From Pseudarthrobacter sp. NamE5 (GTDB taxonomy: Bacteria; Actinomycetota; Actinomycetes; Actinomycetales; Micrococcaceae), in the NCBI RefSeq assembly GCF_005796225.1, contig NZ_VAHO01000004.1:62001-126000 (forward strand): 64,000 nucleotides of DNA, given 5' to 3'. The translations under genes were made by a program, and so were the position numbers. Positions 47,700 to 57,879 of this stretch are shown here, one piece after another; the first letter of the stretch is position 1; the number at the start of each line of letters is the position of its first letter. Under the pieces are notes generated by a model, which was not told where the DNA came from, searched no databases, and saw only the letters and a list, made by a program, of their open reading frames with translations.

Positions 47700-48650
47700 T
47701 TGACCGAGAGCAGCAGCTCCTACTATCAGGTGCTTCGGGTGGCAGTCACCGCCACTGAGAAGGAAATCAAGGTGGCCTACCGCCGGGCTGCCCGCACCGC
47801 CCACCCCGATCACGGCGGCGATGCAGCAGCGTTTCGGCGCGTGACCCGGGCTTATGAGACGCTTATCGATCCCGTGCGCAGGAAGGCGTATGACCGCTCC
47901 TATGCCGCCGGCACCTTCCGCAACGGGGAGACGGACACCGAACCGCATTTCGACGCACCGCCGGCCGGAAGCCGTGCGTCGGCCACCGTGCACAGGACCG
48001 GCAACGCCCGCAACACCGCCGGGGACCCCCCGGTCTACCTCCCGGCATACGACACTGCCTCCGACGCTGAGGTTCCGCTGATCCCACTGGCACTCGCCAG
48101 CCAGCAGGTCCACGGCATGCCGCGCAAGCGGGGGATTTTCGGGGCAGAGGCACGCATCCAGCGGGAAATGCGCACCGTGCAGCTCCTGACCCGGCAGGTC
48201 CTGCCCGCAATTCCGGCCGCCAGGCTTATCAACGGCCTCCAGTCCCCGGCGGACAACAGTCACATCGACCACGCCGTCCTGTCCGGTTACCGGCTGGCGC
48301 TGATCGGCTCGATGCTGCTGCCCAAGGGTGCCTATGCGTGGGACGGCAGGACGCTCAACCACGGCGGCCGCGCCGTTGCGCCGCCGCAGCTTGCCCACCT
48401 GGTGAGGGCCATGCAGGACATTTTCCCCGAGCTGAACGTGACGGGCTGGACCGTGGTGCTCAGCCCTGGCGGCAACCTGCACGAGCCGGTCATTGATAAC
48501 TACCGCCGGTCAGCAGGCGCGCTGGAGGCCGTTCAGATCGTCAACGCTGCCGGGATGGTGCGGGGCCTCAAGGAATTCCTTGCATCCGGCCCCGCGCCCA
48601 ACACCGTGAACGTGCCCGTGCTGGCCAGGTTGCTGCGCGGGATGCACTGA
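47700..48650 (+). CDS. J-domain protein with C-terminal NERD-like domain
   Basis: This 316-residue protein starts with a J domain (about 7-66) containing the HPD motif that stimulates DnaK (TAHPDHGGD). There is no Gly/Phe or zinc domain. After a linker, residues about 160-310 (NSHIDHAVLSGYRLALIGSML, AWDGRTLNHGGRA, TGWTVVLSPGG) resemble a NERD nuclease fold, but the expected catalytic D-x-K position reads IGSML. It is probably a non-catalytic binding domain. The TTG start has AAGGA 7 nt upstream. Confidence 0.75.
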   Translation: MTESSSSYYQVLRVAVTATEKEIKVAYRRAARTAHPDHGGDAAAFRRVTRAYETLIDPVRRKAYDRSYAAGTFRNGETDTEPHFDAPPAGSRASATVHRTGNARNTAGDPPVYLPAYDTASDAEVPLIPLALASQQVHGMPRKRGIFGAEARIQREMRTVQLLTRQVLPAIPAARLINGLQSPADNSHIDHAVLSGYRLALIGSMLLPKGAYAWDGRTLNHGGRAVAPPQLAHLVRAMQDIFPELNVTGWTVVLSPGGNLHEPVIDNYRRSAGALEAVQIVNAAGMVRGLKEFLASGPAPNTVNVPVLARLLRGMH

Positions 48651-48673
48651 CAGCCCTTTGCCCGCAGGGTAGC

Positions 48674-48679
48674 TAGGAT
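48674..48679 (+). promoter_or_regulatory. -10 hexamer TAGGAT for leaderless trmL mRNA
   Basis: TAGGAT is followed by 6 nt and then the trmL GTG. No ribosome site lies between them. Confidence 0.55.
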
Positions 48680-48685
48680 GGGAAC

Positions 48686-49153
48686 GTGTTCCGCATCCTT
48701 TTCCACGAACCCGAAATTCCAGGCAATACCGGCAATGCCATCCGGCTGGCAGCCATCACCGGGGCAGAGCTGCACCTGGTGGAACCGCTCGGGTTCGACT
48801 TCTCAGACGCTAAGCTCCGCCGCGCGGGCCTTGACTACCATGACCTCGCCGTCGTCACCGTGCACCGGAACATTGAAGATGCCTGGCAGCACCTGCAGCC
48901 GGAAAGGGTGTACGCGTTTACCTCGGACGGGACGGCCAGCTACACGGACATCTCCTACCAGCCGGGTGATGTCCTGATGTTCGGCAGGGAATCCGTGGGC
49001 CTGCCCGCGGTTTTGAAGGCGGATGCGCATGTGACAGCCACGGTCCGGCTGCCCATGCTGCCCGCGCTGCGCTCACTGAACCTGGCGAACGCAGCCTCCA
49101 TTGCCGTCTACGAGGCTTGGCGCCAGCAGGGGTTCGCCGGCGCCAGAACCTAG
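48686..49153 (+). CDS. trmL: tRNA (cytidine(34)-2'-O)-methyltransferase TrmL
   Basis: This 155-residue SPOUT methyltransferase modifies the wobble base of leucine tRNAs. It has the TrmL opening FHEPEIPGNTGNAIRL and the knot motifs LMFGRESVGLP and LPMLPALRSLNLANAASIAV (split here). The length fits TrmL, which lacks extra RNA-binding domains. The GTG start is 6 nt after a TAGGAT hexamer, so its mRNA is probably leaderless. Confidence 0.93.
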   Translation: MFRILFHEPEIPGNTGNAIRLAAITGAELHLVEPLGFDFSDAKLRRAGLDYHDLAVVTVHRNIEDAWQHLQPERVYAFTSDGTASYTDISYQPGDVLMFGRESVGLPAVLKADAHVTATVRLPMLPALRSLNLANAASIAVYEAWRQQGFAGART

Positions 49154-49245
49154 GCTCCGGAGCCTGAAGGGACAAACCGCGGAGGTACCCTGCCCGCAGC
49201 GCCGGGCGCAGAACACCCGGGGTCCAATCTTTTTTGGCACCAGGG

Positions 49246-49272
49246 CAATCCACGCCGGCGGCAGCACCGAAT
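49246..49272 (+). promoter_or_regulatory. Possible SigK-type autoregulatory promoter
   Basis: CAATCC (49246-49251) and CCGAAT (49267-49272) resemble the SigK promoter elements known from mycobacteria. The 15-nt spacer is about 2 nt short of the usual length. A start about 8 nt later would leave a leader of some 30 nt before the AGGAG-led GTG of sigK. Confidence 0.35.
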
Positions 49273-49311
49273 CACTCCTGACAACATTCCACCTTGTTTG
49301 AGGAGCTGCAG

Positions 49312-50013
49312 GTGACATTACTGGAGTCAGGTTCCAGGACCTCCCGCAGCAGACCTGGCGGCACTGCTGAGGATTCCCGGTCCGGCGACTTATGCTTGGT
49401 AGTGATGGATACCCCCAACGCTCCACGTTCCAAGGCCCCGGCTGCGGTGACAGACCCGCCGGCAGAGCTCAGCCAGCGGCTTTCGGTCCTGCTGGAAGGC
49501 ATAGGCAGGGGCGACCAGGCAGCCTTTGCGGAGTTCTACCAGCTGACATCCCGCCGGGTTTTCGGCATGGCCCGGCGCGTCCTGATCGACCCCGAGTTGA
49601 GTGAAGACACCACGCAGGAGGTCTTCCTGCAGGTGTGGCAGAACGCAGCGAAGTTCGATCCGTCGGCGGGCAGTCCGCTCTCCTGGCTGATGACCATTTC
49701 CCACCGCAGGGCTGTGGACAGGGTGCGGTCAACGCAGTCCGCCACTGACCGCGAAGCCAAGTACGGCGCCAGCAGCCAGGATATCGACCACGATGCCGTG
49801 GCCGACGAAGTGGGAAGCAGGCTCGAAGCCGAGGCCGTGGTCAGGTGCCTGGCAACCCTGACCGAAACGCAGCAGGAATCGGTGCGACTGGCCTACTACG
49901 GCGGCCTCACGTACCGGGAAGTTGCAGAACGCCTGAATGCAGCAGTGCCCACCATAAAATCCCGTATCCGCGACGGCTTGATCCGCCTTAAAACCTGTCT
50001 GGGGGTGAGTTGA
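49312..50013 (+). CDS. sigK: ECF RNA polymerase sigma factor SigK
   Basis: This sigma-70 factor of about 233 residues has region 2 (QAAFAEFYQLTSRRVFGMAR ... TTQEVFLQVWQNAAKFDPSAG) and region 4 (TLTETQQESVRLAYYGGLTYREVAERL), separated in text here. The sequence is of SigK type. The GTG at 49312 has AGGAG 6 nt upstream. A shorter ATG start at 49405 agrees better with the length of mycobacterial SigK but has no ribosome site. The gene stops 1 nt before rskA, the matching anti-sigma gene. Confidence 0.88.
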   Translation: MTLLESGSRTSRSRPGGTAEDSRSGDLCLVVMDTPNAPRSKAPAAVTDPPAELSQRLSVLLEGIGRGDQAAFAEFYQLTSRRVFGMARRVLIDPELSEDTTQEVFLQVWQNAAKFDPSAGSPLSWLMTISHRRAVDRVRSTQSATDREAKYGASSQDIDHDAVADEVGSRLEAEAVVRCLATLTETQQESVRLAYYGGLTYREVAERLNAAVPTIKSRIRDGLIRLKTCLGVS

Positions 50014-50014
50014 A

Positions 50015-50893
50015 ATGACAGAAAACAACCACGGCCGCAATGGCCGCTCGTTCGGGGACACGGTCGCCATGGACCTGGCTTCCGGCCGGGCTGTCGACCT
50101 GGCCGAACTCTACGCCCTGGACGCAGTGACGGAAGAGGAACGCCAGGCGATCGAGGACTATATCTCAGCCGCGCAGGCAGCGGAACGGAGCGCCTTCTTC
50201 GAACGGGTACGCCAGGCAAGGGAGACGCTTGCCCGGACCTTCCGGGTGGAGGAGGAGCCGCCGGCCGACCTCTTTGGCCGCATCGTCGCGCAACTTCCGG
50301 ACCAGGAACACCGGCCGGACCCTGCTGCTTCCCCGCCAGCCGCAGTCACTGCACCCGGCTATGCAGCACCGGAGCAGGGCGAACCGGCCCAGCCGGCGGG
50401 CATGGATGAGCTGGCACAGGCACGCCGGCGCCGGGAGGAACGGCGCGGGCCCGGGAGTACCCGCCGCTGGCTCGCCGGACTTGCCGCTGCGGCGGCCATC
50501 GCCCTGGGCGGAGTGGGCGTGGGCTCTTTCCTTGCCGACCAGAACGATCCGCTCAACCAGGTGGTCCGGGCGGACGACGTACGGGAAGCCTCGGTGGATG
50601 TGGCCGGTGGCGGAACCGCCACGCTGCTGGTCTCCCGGTCGGAGGATGCCGCCGTCGTCAAAATGAATGGTGTTCCCGCGCCCCCTGCCGGCAAGGTTTA
50701 CCAGATGTGGCTGATCCCCAAGGACGGTTCGGCACCGGTGTCCCAAGGCCTGATGGATGCGGAAGCGTTGTCAAAGCCTGCAGTGGTGCAGGGGATTTCC
50801 TCCGCAGCAGCCCTGGGCATAACAGTGGAGCCGGCGGGCGGGTCCCAGTCCCCAACACTGCCCACGGTCGCGGCCGCTCCCTTGGGTGCATAG
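50015..50893 (+). CDS. rskA: Anti-sigma-K factor RskA
   Basis: This 292-residue membrane anti-sigma factor has a zinc-less N-terminal anti-sigma domain (AVDLAELYALDAVTEEERQA). A Pro/Ala linker, one membrane segment (about 149-170) and an external RskA domain (VYQMWLIPKDGSAPVSQGLM) follow. Such proteins hold SigK until regulated proteolysis releases it. The ATG lies 1 nt after the sigK stop, so expression is coupled. Confidence 0.92.
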   Translation: MTENNHGRNGRSFGDTVAMDLASGRAVDLAELYALDAVTEEERQAIEDYISAAQAAERSAFFERVRQARETLARTFRVEEEPPADLFGRIVAQLPDQEHRPDPAASPPAAVTAPGYAAPEQGEPAQPAGMDELAQARRRREERRGPGSTRRWLAGLAAAAAIALGGVGVGSFLADQNDPLNQVVRADDVREASVDVAGGGTATLLVSRSEDAAVVKMNGVPAPPAGKVYQMWLIPKDGSAPVSQGLMDAEALSKPAVVQGISSAAALGITVEPAGGSQSPTLPTVAAAPLGA

Positions 50894-50913
50894 CCGGCAG
50901 CAACAGGAATACA

Positions 50914-50952
50914 ACAGCGCCCGCCCCGGTTACGAACCGGGGCGGGCGCTGT
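50914..50952. terminator. Bidirectional terminator between rskA and PIG-L genes
   Basis: A perfect 18-bp stem (arms 50914-50931 and 50935-50952, 3-nt loop) lies between the convergent stop codons. Confidence 0.8.
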
Positions 50953-50968
50953 GGCTTGAACGAAGAGG

Positions 50969-51748
50969 CTAGAACCCTGCGATCGTTCCCGGCCCGTTGA
51001 CGGCGACGACGTGGAAGGCTTCGGCACTGCTGCCCTCGGGGTAGCCAGCCCTGGCGGCGTTGATCCGCATGCTTTGGCGTACCGTTTTCTCCATTGCTTC
51101 CACGTCCGGGTGCTGGCTGACGTGGACATGGATGGCGCGCAGCTTGGCGTCCACGTGCGCGGAGACATCCACGAAGTGGTTTTCCCGTTCCTCCGGCCCG
51201 GCAAAGAGCCACAGCCAGGGCAGTTTGTAGGCGTCCAGCCCGGCAGCGGCAAGTTCCGGGTAGGCGAAGGGGTTTTCCAGGGCGGGATATACGGCGCGCG
51301 TGACGGCCTCCCCCACCGCCAGATGGTCCGGGTGGCTCTTCTGGATCCGCTTCCAGTTCCGTTCCGGGTGCATGGAAAGCACGACGTCGGGCCGGATTTC
51401 GCGGATCAGCTTAACGACCCCCTGCATCACCTCGTGCGAAGGTTCCAGGTACCCGTCGCGCTGGTGGAGGTAGTGGATATCGGTGACCCCGACGAGTTCG
51501 GCTGCGCGGCGCTGCTCGGCGTCCCGCATGGCGATGATGTTGGCCCGGTGGGCCGGGTCGAACCCTCCGGCATCGCCGTCGGTCATGATGCAGTAGCTGA
51601 CGTCGACACCGGCGGCTGTCCAGGCAGCGATGGTGCCCGCTGCACCAAAGTCGATGTCATCGGGGTGGGCCGCAAAACAGAGCACCCGCCCAACCCGGTG
51701 TACGTCCGGGTTGAACGGGCTCCGTGCCTGCTCAGGAAAGGCAGTCAA
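50969..51748 (-). CDS. PIG-L/LmbE-family zinc deacetylase
   Basis: This 259-residue protein has the family zinc site: AHPDD (H28, D31) and HPDH (H142). Relatives include MshB and Mca (mycothiol metabolism) and other N-acetylglucosaminyl deacetylases. The substrate cannot be told from the sequence. The TTG start has AAAGG 8 nt upstream, and the gene begins 3 nt after etfA, so it belongs to the etf operon. Confidence 0.85.
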   Translation of the reverse strand: MTAFPEQARSPFNPDVHRVGRVLCFAAHPDDIDFGAAGTIAAWTAAGVDVSYCIMTDGDAGGFDPAHRANIIAMRDAEQRRAAELVGVTDIHYLHQRDGYLEPSHEVMQGVVKLIREIRPDVVLSMHPERNWKRIQKSHPDHLAVGEAVTRAVYPALENPFAYPELAAAGLDAYKLPWLWLFAGPEERENHFVDVSAHVDAKLRAIHVHVSQHPDVEAMEKTVRQSMRINAARAGYPEGSSAEAFHVVAVNGPGTIAGF

Positions 51749-51751
51749 AAA

Positions 51752-52705
51752 TCAGCCTTTCCGCTTCTTGATCTCCGCTGTGGCCTGCGGGAGCACATCG
51801 AAAAGGTCGCCCACAATGCCAAAGTCGGCGATCTCGAATACGGGTGATTCAGCGTCCTTGTTCACTGCAACAATTACCTTTGCCGTCTGCATGCCGGCCT
51901 TTTGCTGGATGGCGCCGGAGATGCCTGCGGAAATGTAAAGCTGCGGCGACACGGTCTTTCCGGTCTGTCCCACCTGGGCATCATGGCTGATCCACCCCGC
52001 GTCCGTGGCTGCACGGGAAGCACCCACTGCCGCTCCCAGTGCGTCGGCAAGTTCCTCCACGGGGGTGAAGTCGCCGTCAAGTCCGCGTCCGCCGGCCACC
52101 ACAATGCGGGCGTCGGTGAGGTCCGGCCGTCCGCTGGCGACCTTCTGCTCCCGGGCGGTGATGCGGGCGGCAGCAACCGTGCTGCCGGCGGGAACCTCGA
52201 CCGTCACCGTTTCCGGCGAAGTGGGCGCTGCAGCCGGTTCAGGGGTCACGTTGTTTGCCTTCAACGTCAGCACACTGACGGGGGTAGTGGCCTTGCAGGA
52301 CGTGTTGTAGGAGCCGGCCAGAACCGACTTGTGCGCTGTGCCGTCCGCGTCCACTGCCACGACGTCGGTGATAACGCCGGCACTCAGGCGGATTCCCACG
52401 CGGGCGGCGATTTCTTTGCCCTCGGGGGAATTGTCCAGCAGGAGGATGCCGGCCCCGACCTGCTCAGCTGCGGCAGCAACATAGGCAGCCTTGGGGGCGA
52501 CGAGGAAGTCGTCGAGGTCCTCCGCCGAGGGGAGCAGCACGGTGCCGACGCCGTACTCCGCGAAGGCGGCCGCAACGTCGTCGTGCAGCTTGCCGTTCAG
52601 GGCCACCGCAGTCTCACCGAGGGAGCGGCCCAGGGTGAGCAGCTCAAGGCTGCTCTTTTTGAGCGCATCGCCGGGGTTGTCGATGAAAACAAGTACTTTT
52701 GCCAT
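51752..52705 (-). CDS. etfA: Electron transfer flavoprotein alpha subunit
   Basis: This 317-residue subunit binds FAD through its C-terminal domain (VAGGRGLDGDF, GASRAATDAGWISHDAQVGQ in part, PQLYISAGISGAIQ). The N-terminal domain contacts the beta subunit. Together they carry electrons from dehydrogenases to the respiratory chain. GAGGG lies upstream of the ATG, and the gene follows etfB by 14 nt. Confidence 0.95.
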   Translation of the reverse strand: MAKVLVFIDNPGDALKKSSLELLTLGRSLGETAVALNGKLHDDVAAAFAEYGVGTVLLPSAEDLDDFLVAPKAAYVAAAAEQVGAGILLLDNSPEGKEIAARVGIRLSAGVITDVVAVDADGTAHKSVLAGSYNTSCKATTPVSVLTLKANNVTPEPAAAPTSPETVTVEVPAGSTVAAARITAREQKVASGRPDLTDARIVVAGGRGLDGDFTPVEELADALGAAVGASRAATDAGWISHDAQVGQTGKTVSPQLYISAGISGAIQQKAGMQTAKVIVAVNKDAESPVFEIADFGIVGDLFDVLPQATAEIKKRKG

Positions 52706-52719
52706 GTCTGTGGTCCCTC

Positions 52720-53520
52720 TCAGAGCAGCTTCTGGGCGGCCAGGAAGTCGACAAGCTTGATGCCGGCGTCGCCTTCGTCGGTGATGATGGTGCCGGCGGT
52801 GCGCGGCGGACGTTCCTCTGCAGCCAGGATGCTGGTCCAGGAGCCCGGAAAACCCACCTGGGCAGGCTGCACGCCGATGTCGGCAAGCGAGAGCGTCGTG
52901 ATGCTCTTGCGCTTGGCGGCAATAATGCCTTTGAAGTTGGGGTACCTGGGCTCGTTGATCTGGTCGGTCACGGAGACGACAGCCGGCAGCGGCGCCTCGA
53001 CTGTCTCCGAGGACAGGTCCGCGTCCCGGCGTGCGGTGAGCAGGCCTCCCTCCACCTGCAGCGACGAGGCGAAGGTAACCTGGGGCAGGCCGAGCCGTTC
53101 CGCCAGCTGCGCCGGAACCAGCGACGTTTCACCGTCTGTTGACGCCATGCCGGTGATGACCAGGTCCACGGGAGCGTCGCTGCCCAGGTGCCTGATGGCC
53201 GCTGCCAGCGCCAGGGAGGTGGCGGCGGCATCCGAGCCGGCCAGGGCGTCGTCGGTCAGGTGAACGCCCTCAGTGGCACCAATCTGAAGCGCCTTCTTGA
53301 TGGCGTTCACGGCGCCCGAGGGACCCATGCTCAATGCGATGACCTGGTTGCCTGCCTTGGCTCCGCCACGGGCTTCGGCCAGCTGCAGCGCTGCCTCGAG
53401 CGCGTACTCGTCAAGCTCTGACAGGATGCTCTCGTCGCGGTCAGTGGTGTAGCCCTCACCGTTGAGGTGGCGGTCAAACTGGGCGTCCGGTACATGCTTG
53501 ACCAGGACGACGATGTTCAA
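52720..53520 (-). CDS. etfB: Electron transfer flavoprotein beta subunit
   Basis: This protein of about 266 residues matches EtfB: NIVVLVKHVPDAQFDRHLN, an AMP-binding ITGMASTDGETSLVPAQLAE region (split here) and the late IINEPRYP-like segment. It pairs with EtfA. The TTG at 53520 is chosen because GGAAG lies 5 nt upstream and the family starts at this point. A GTG 12 nt earlier (53532) is the alternative. Confidence 0.94.
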   Translation of the reverse strand: MNIVVLVKHVPDAQFDRHLNGEGYTTDRDESILSELDEYALEAALQLAEARGGAKAGNQVIALSMGPSGAVNAIKKALQIGATEGVHLTDDALAGSDAAATSLALAAAIRHLGSDAPVDLVITGMASTDGETSLVPAQLAERLGLPQVTFASSLQVEGGLLTARRDADLSSETVEAPLPAVVSVTDQINEPRYPNFKGIIAAKRKSITTLSLADIGVQPAQVGFPGSWTSILAAEERPPRTAGTIITDEGDAGIKLVDFLAAQKLL

Positions 53521-53714
53521 TGTATCTTCCACTGTATTTACAGCAGCCTTCCATGCTTGTGGACAGCCAGCCGGGTGAGGTCATGGCCGCGGAATGCCCC
53601 GGCATACGGGTAGGTCCTAGCTAACCACATAGACGCCCCGCTGCGCCCTCTTCCGTTAACGCCTGTGTCAGGGCGCCGATTGAACTTCCACGGCAGGCCA
53701 CGCGGGATGCAATA

Positions 53715-53751
53715 ACGGCGGCGCCCCCGCCTTCTGTGGGGACGCCGCCGT
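53715..53751 (-). terminator. Terminator of the htrA-like gene
   Basis: A 14-bp stem with one mismatch (arms at 53715-53728 and 53738-53751) lies about 30 nt after the protease stop codon. The minus-strand continuation is TATTGC. Confidence 0.6.
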
Positions 53752-53782
53752 CGTCCTGCCCAGCCTTGGAGAGGGAGAAGCG

Positions 53783-55432
<1,650 letters not shown>

Positions 55433-55496
55433 GGGACTTCCTTTCATCCTTGTCTGCTTTAACTATGGACTCCCCGGCTGGAACAAGCTCGGATGT

Positions 55497-55514
55497 TTGC
55501 TGAGAGCTTGCTGA
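55497..55514 (-). repeat. Direct heptamer repeat in the htrA promoter region
   Basis: TTGCTGA occurs twice (55497-55503 and 55508-55514), start to start 11 bp, one helical turn apart. OmpR-type response regulators commonly bind such in-phase repeats. Confidence 0.4.
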
Positions 55515-55598
55515 AGACCTGCCGCTGCGTTGATTGAGTCTCCTGCTGCACCTTTGTTTCGGCCCCTGCAGCGTTTCGCTTTTGGCATATTCCACTCG

Positions 55599-55628
55599 TT
55601 GGACGGGTTGTGGGGTGCACCATAGAAT
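55599..55628 (+). promoter_or_regulatory. Promoter of the TPM-pspA pair
   Basis: TTGGAC (55599-55604) and TAGAAT (55623-55628) are separated by 18 nt. Transcription would start near 55635, leaving a leader of about 107 nt. The rest of the 309-nt gap (55433-55741) shows only the heptamer repeat above. Confidence 0.55.
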
Positions 55629-55741
55629 CAAGATGAATTGCCACAGCGACCTGCGGCTTCACACCAAGCGTGGGGGCGCTGTTGGATTCTGAGACGACTG
55701 ATTCGTCCCGAATCGGTGTCAGGCGTGCTGAAGGGTTGCAC

Positions 55742-57775
55742 ATGCGGTCAAAGTTCATACGTATCCTCGCCGTGATCGGCCTTACCGGCCTGCTGGCGGT
55801 ACCCGCCGGCGCGGCATGGGCTGAGCCTCCGGTCACCTTGGATCCGGCCACCAAAATTGTTGATTCCGCTGGCGTCCTCGGCTCCCAAAAGGGCGAGGTC
55901 CAGGAAGCCATCAAGAAGCTGGGAACCGAGCATGCCACCGTGCTGCATGTCGTTACGGTCAAGAGGTTTGAAAACCCCGCAGACCGTGAAGCGTGGACGG
56001 ATGCCGTAGCCGAGAAGGCCGGCCTGGGTTCCAATGCCTTGATCTTTGCCGTTGCCACGGAAACACGCCAGTACACCCTGAACAAGGGTGGCAGCAAGAT
56101 CACCAATGCCCAGCTCGAAAACATCAAGAGCAAGGCCATTGGTCCGCAACTTGCCAACGAGGATTATGCGCAGGCGGCGATCAACGCTGCAGCTGCCATC
56201 GGTGATGCCGCGGGCGGCGGAAGCGGCAATGTTCCCGGTGACGGTGCCGGGGCGGCAGTCCTGGTGGGTGCCGGTGTCGTGGCGGCTGGTGGCGCGGGTG
56301 CTTACCTGTACCTCCGGAACAAGCGCAGGAAGGCAGCCGGACAGCAGCCCACGGCCGGCTTTGGCCAGCAGGAGGGCCTGGTGGATCCCCTGGCCTCGCT
56401 CAGCATCGAGGAACTGCGCCGTAAGAGCGGCTCACTCCTGATCGAGGCCGACGACGCCATCAAGTCCAGCGAGCAGGAACTGATGTTCGCCCAGGCACAG
56501 TACGGGGACTCCGCCGTCGGAAACTTCACCAAGGCGCTGGCTGAAGCCAAAGCCCACCTGAGCGAGTCCTTCAAGCTGCAGCAGCAGCTGGATGACCACA
56601 TTCCTGACACTGAAGAGCAGCAGCGGGCATGGTTCGGGGAGATCATCCGCCGGTCCGAGGCCGCGCTGGCCTCCCTCCAGGAACAGAAGGCCGATTTCGA
56701 TTCCCTGCGCGAACTTGAGAAGAACGCTCCGCAGGCATTGGCAACCGTCAATGCCGGAGCCCGCCAGGCTGACGCAAAAATCGCCAGCGCTGAGAGCTCA
56801 CTCGGCAACCTGCGCTCCAGATATGCCGAGAGCGCCCTGGCGCAGGTTTCGGACAATATCCTGCAGGCCAAGGAGCGCCTGGCCTTCGTGCAGAACGCCA
56901 CCGCCACCGCCCAGCAGAAGCTCAGCGAGGGCGAAGGCAGCCTGGCAGCAGTGGCCGTCCGGGCCGCCGAAGAGAGCCTCCACCAGACCAACGTCCTCCT
57001 GGATGCTATCGCCAAAGTCTCGTCCAACCTGGATGAAGCGCGCACCCGTCTCGACTCCGCGGTCGTGGACACCTCCCAGGACCTTGCGCAGGCACGAGCC
57101 ATGATCCAGTCGGGCGCCCACGCCCACCCGGAGCTTGTCGGGCCGGTCGCAGGAGTGGAAGCGGCCCTGGCCCAGGTCAAGTCGGAAATTCAGGGCGGAA
57201 AGATCGACCCCATCGCCACTCTGCAGCGGGTGGAAACAGCACACCAGTCGCTGGACCAGGCCCTCACCGGCATCAGGGACCAACAGGAACAGTCCCGCCG
57301 GGCACAGGCATCGCTGCAGCAGACCATCATGTCCGCACAGGCACAGATCAGCGCCACCTCCGACTACATCACCGCCCGGCGAGGCGGCGTGGGAACCGAG
57401 GCGCGTACCCGGCTGGCAGAGTCGCAGCGGAATCTGGACTACGCACTGTCCATCTCACGCACCGATCCGGTGACGGCACTTACCTACGCCCAGCAGGCCC
57501 ACGCTCTCGCGGCACAGGCAGCCCAGTTGGCCCAGGCTGATGTGGACCACTTCGGCGGCTACGCAAACCAGGGCTACGGCCGCGGCGGCATGTTCGGCGG
57601 AGGCGGCGGCGGTGGCCTGGGCGGTGCCATCCTGGGCGGCATCCTCATCAACTCGATCCTCAACGGCGGCGGACATGCCGGCTGGGGCGGCGGCCACAGC
57701 GACGGCGGCGGCGACTTCGGCGGCGGCGATTTCGGCGGTTGGGGTGGAGACTCCGGCGGCGGCGGCGACTTCTAG
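55742..57775 (+). CDS. TPM-domain exported protein with long coiled coil
   Basis: This 677-residue protein has a signal peptide cleaved near AAWA-EPP (about residue 27) and a TPM domain (about 30-150). A membrane segment (about 180-200), a long Gln/Ala/Glu-rich helical region (about 230-610) and a tail of GGG(D)F repeats follow. TPM domains (Rv2345-type) have been linked to photosystem repair in plants and to stress roles in bacteria. GAAGGG lies 6 nt before the ATG. It is followed by pspA, a pairing seen in several actinobacteria. Confidence 0.85.
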   Translation: MRSKFIRILAVIGLTGLLAVPAGAAWAEPPVTLDPATKIVDSAGVLGSQKGEVQEAIKKLGTEHATVLHVVTVKRFENPADREAWTDAVAEKAGLGSNALIFAVATETRQYTLNKGGSKITNAQLENIKSKAIGPQLANEDYAQAAINAAAAIGDAAGGGSGNVPGDGAGAAVLVGAGVVAAGGAGAYLYLRNKRRKAAGQQPTAGFGQQEGLVDPLASLSIEELRRKSGSLLIEADDAIKSSEQELMFAQAQYGDSAVGNFTKALAEAKAHLSESFKLQQQLDDHIPDTEEQQRAWFGEIIRRSEAALASLQEQKADFDSLRELEKNAPQALATVNAGARQADAKIASAESSLGNLRSRYAESALAQVSDNILQAKERLAFVQNATATAQQKLSEGEGSLAAVAVRAAEESLHQTNVLLDAIAKVSSNLDEARTRLDSAVVDTSQDLAQARAMIQSGAHAHPELVGPVAGVEAALAQVKSEIQGGKIDPIATLQRVETAHQSLDQALTGIRDQQEQSRRAQASLQQTIMSAQAQISATSDYITARRGGVGTEARTRLAESQRNLDYALSISRTDPVTALTYAQQAHALAAQAAQLAQADVDHFGGYANQGYGRGGMFGGGGGGGLGGAILGGILINSILNGGGHAGWGGGHSDGGGDFGGGDFGGWGGDSGGGGDF

Positions 57776-57879
57776 GTTTCCAAGGCCCTGCCCTTCAATT
57801 CGGCGGCAGGCACACGGCAACACCACAACTGTTCACTGATTTCAGTGGTCACCACAGAGCAGGACGAAAGGGTAACACC

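Noticed and set aside
49152..49235. AGGCTCCGGAGCCT palindrome and a later T-run after trmL as a terminator
   Set aside because: The palindrome can form only a 5-bp stem, and the T-run is about 65 nt away. A second CCGGG/CCCGG stem is also 9 nt from it.
55633..55692. A 19-codon upstream open frame in the TPM leader
   Set aside because: It lacks a ribosome site, starts only 4 nt after the -10 hexamer, and its peptide shows no regulatory codon run.
57590..57775. GGC-rich repetitive tract at the end of the TPM gene
   Set aside because: It encodes the Gly-rich tail in frame up to the stop codon; it is neither a separate repeat element nor a terminator.
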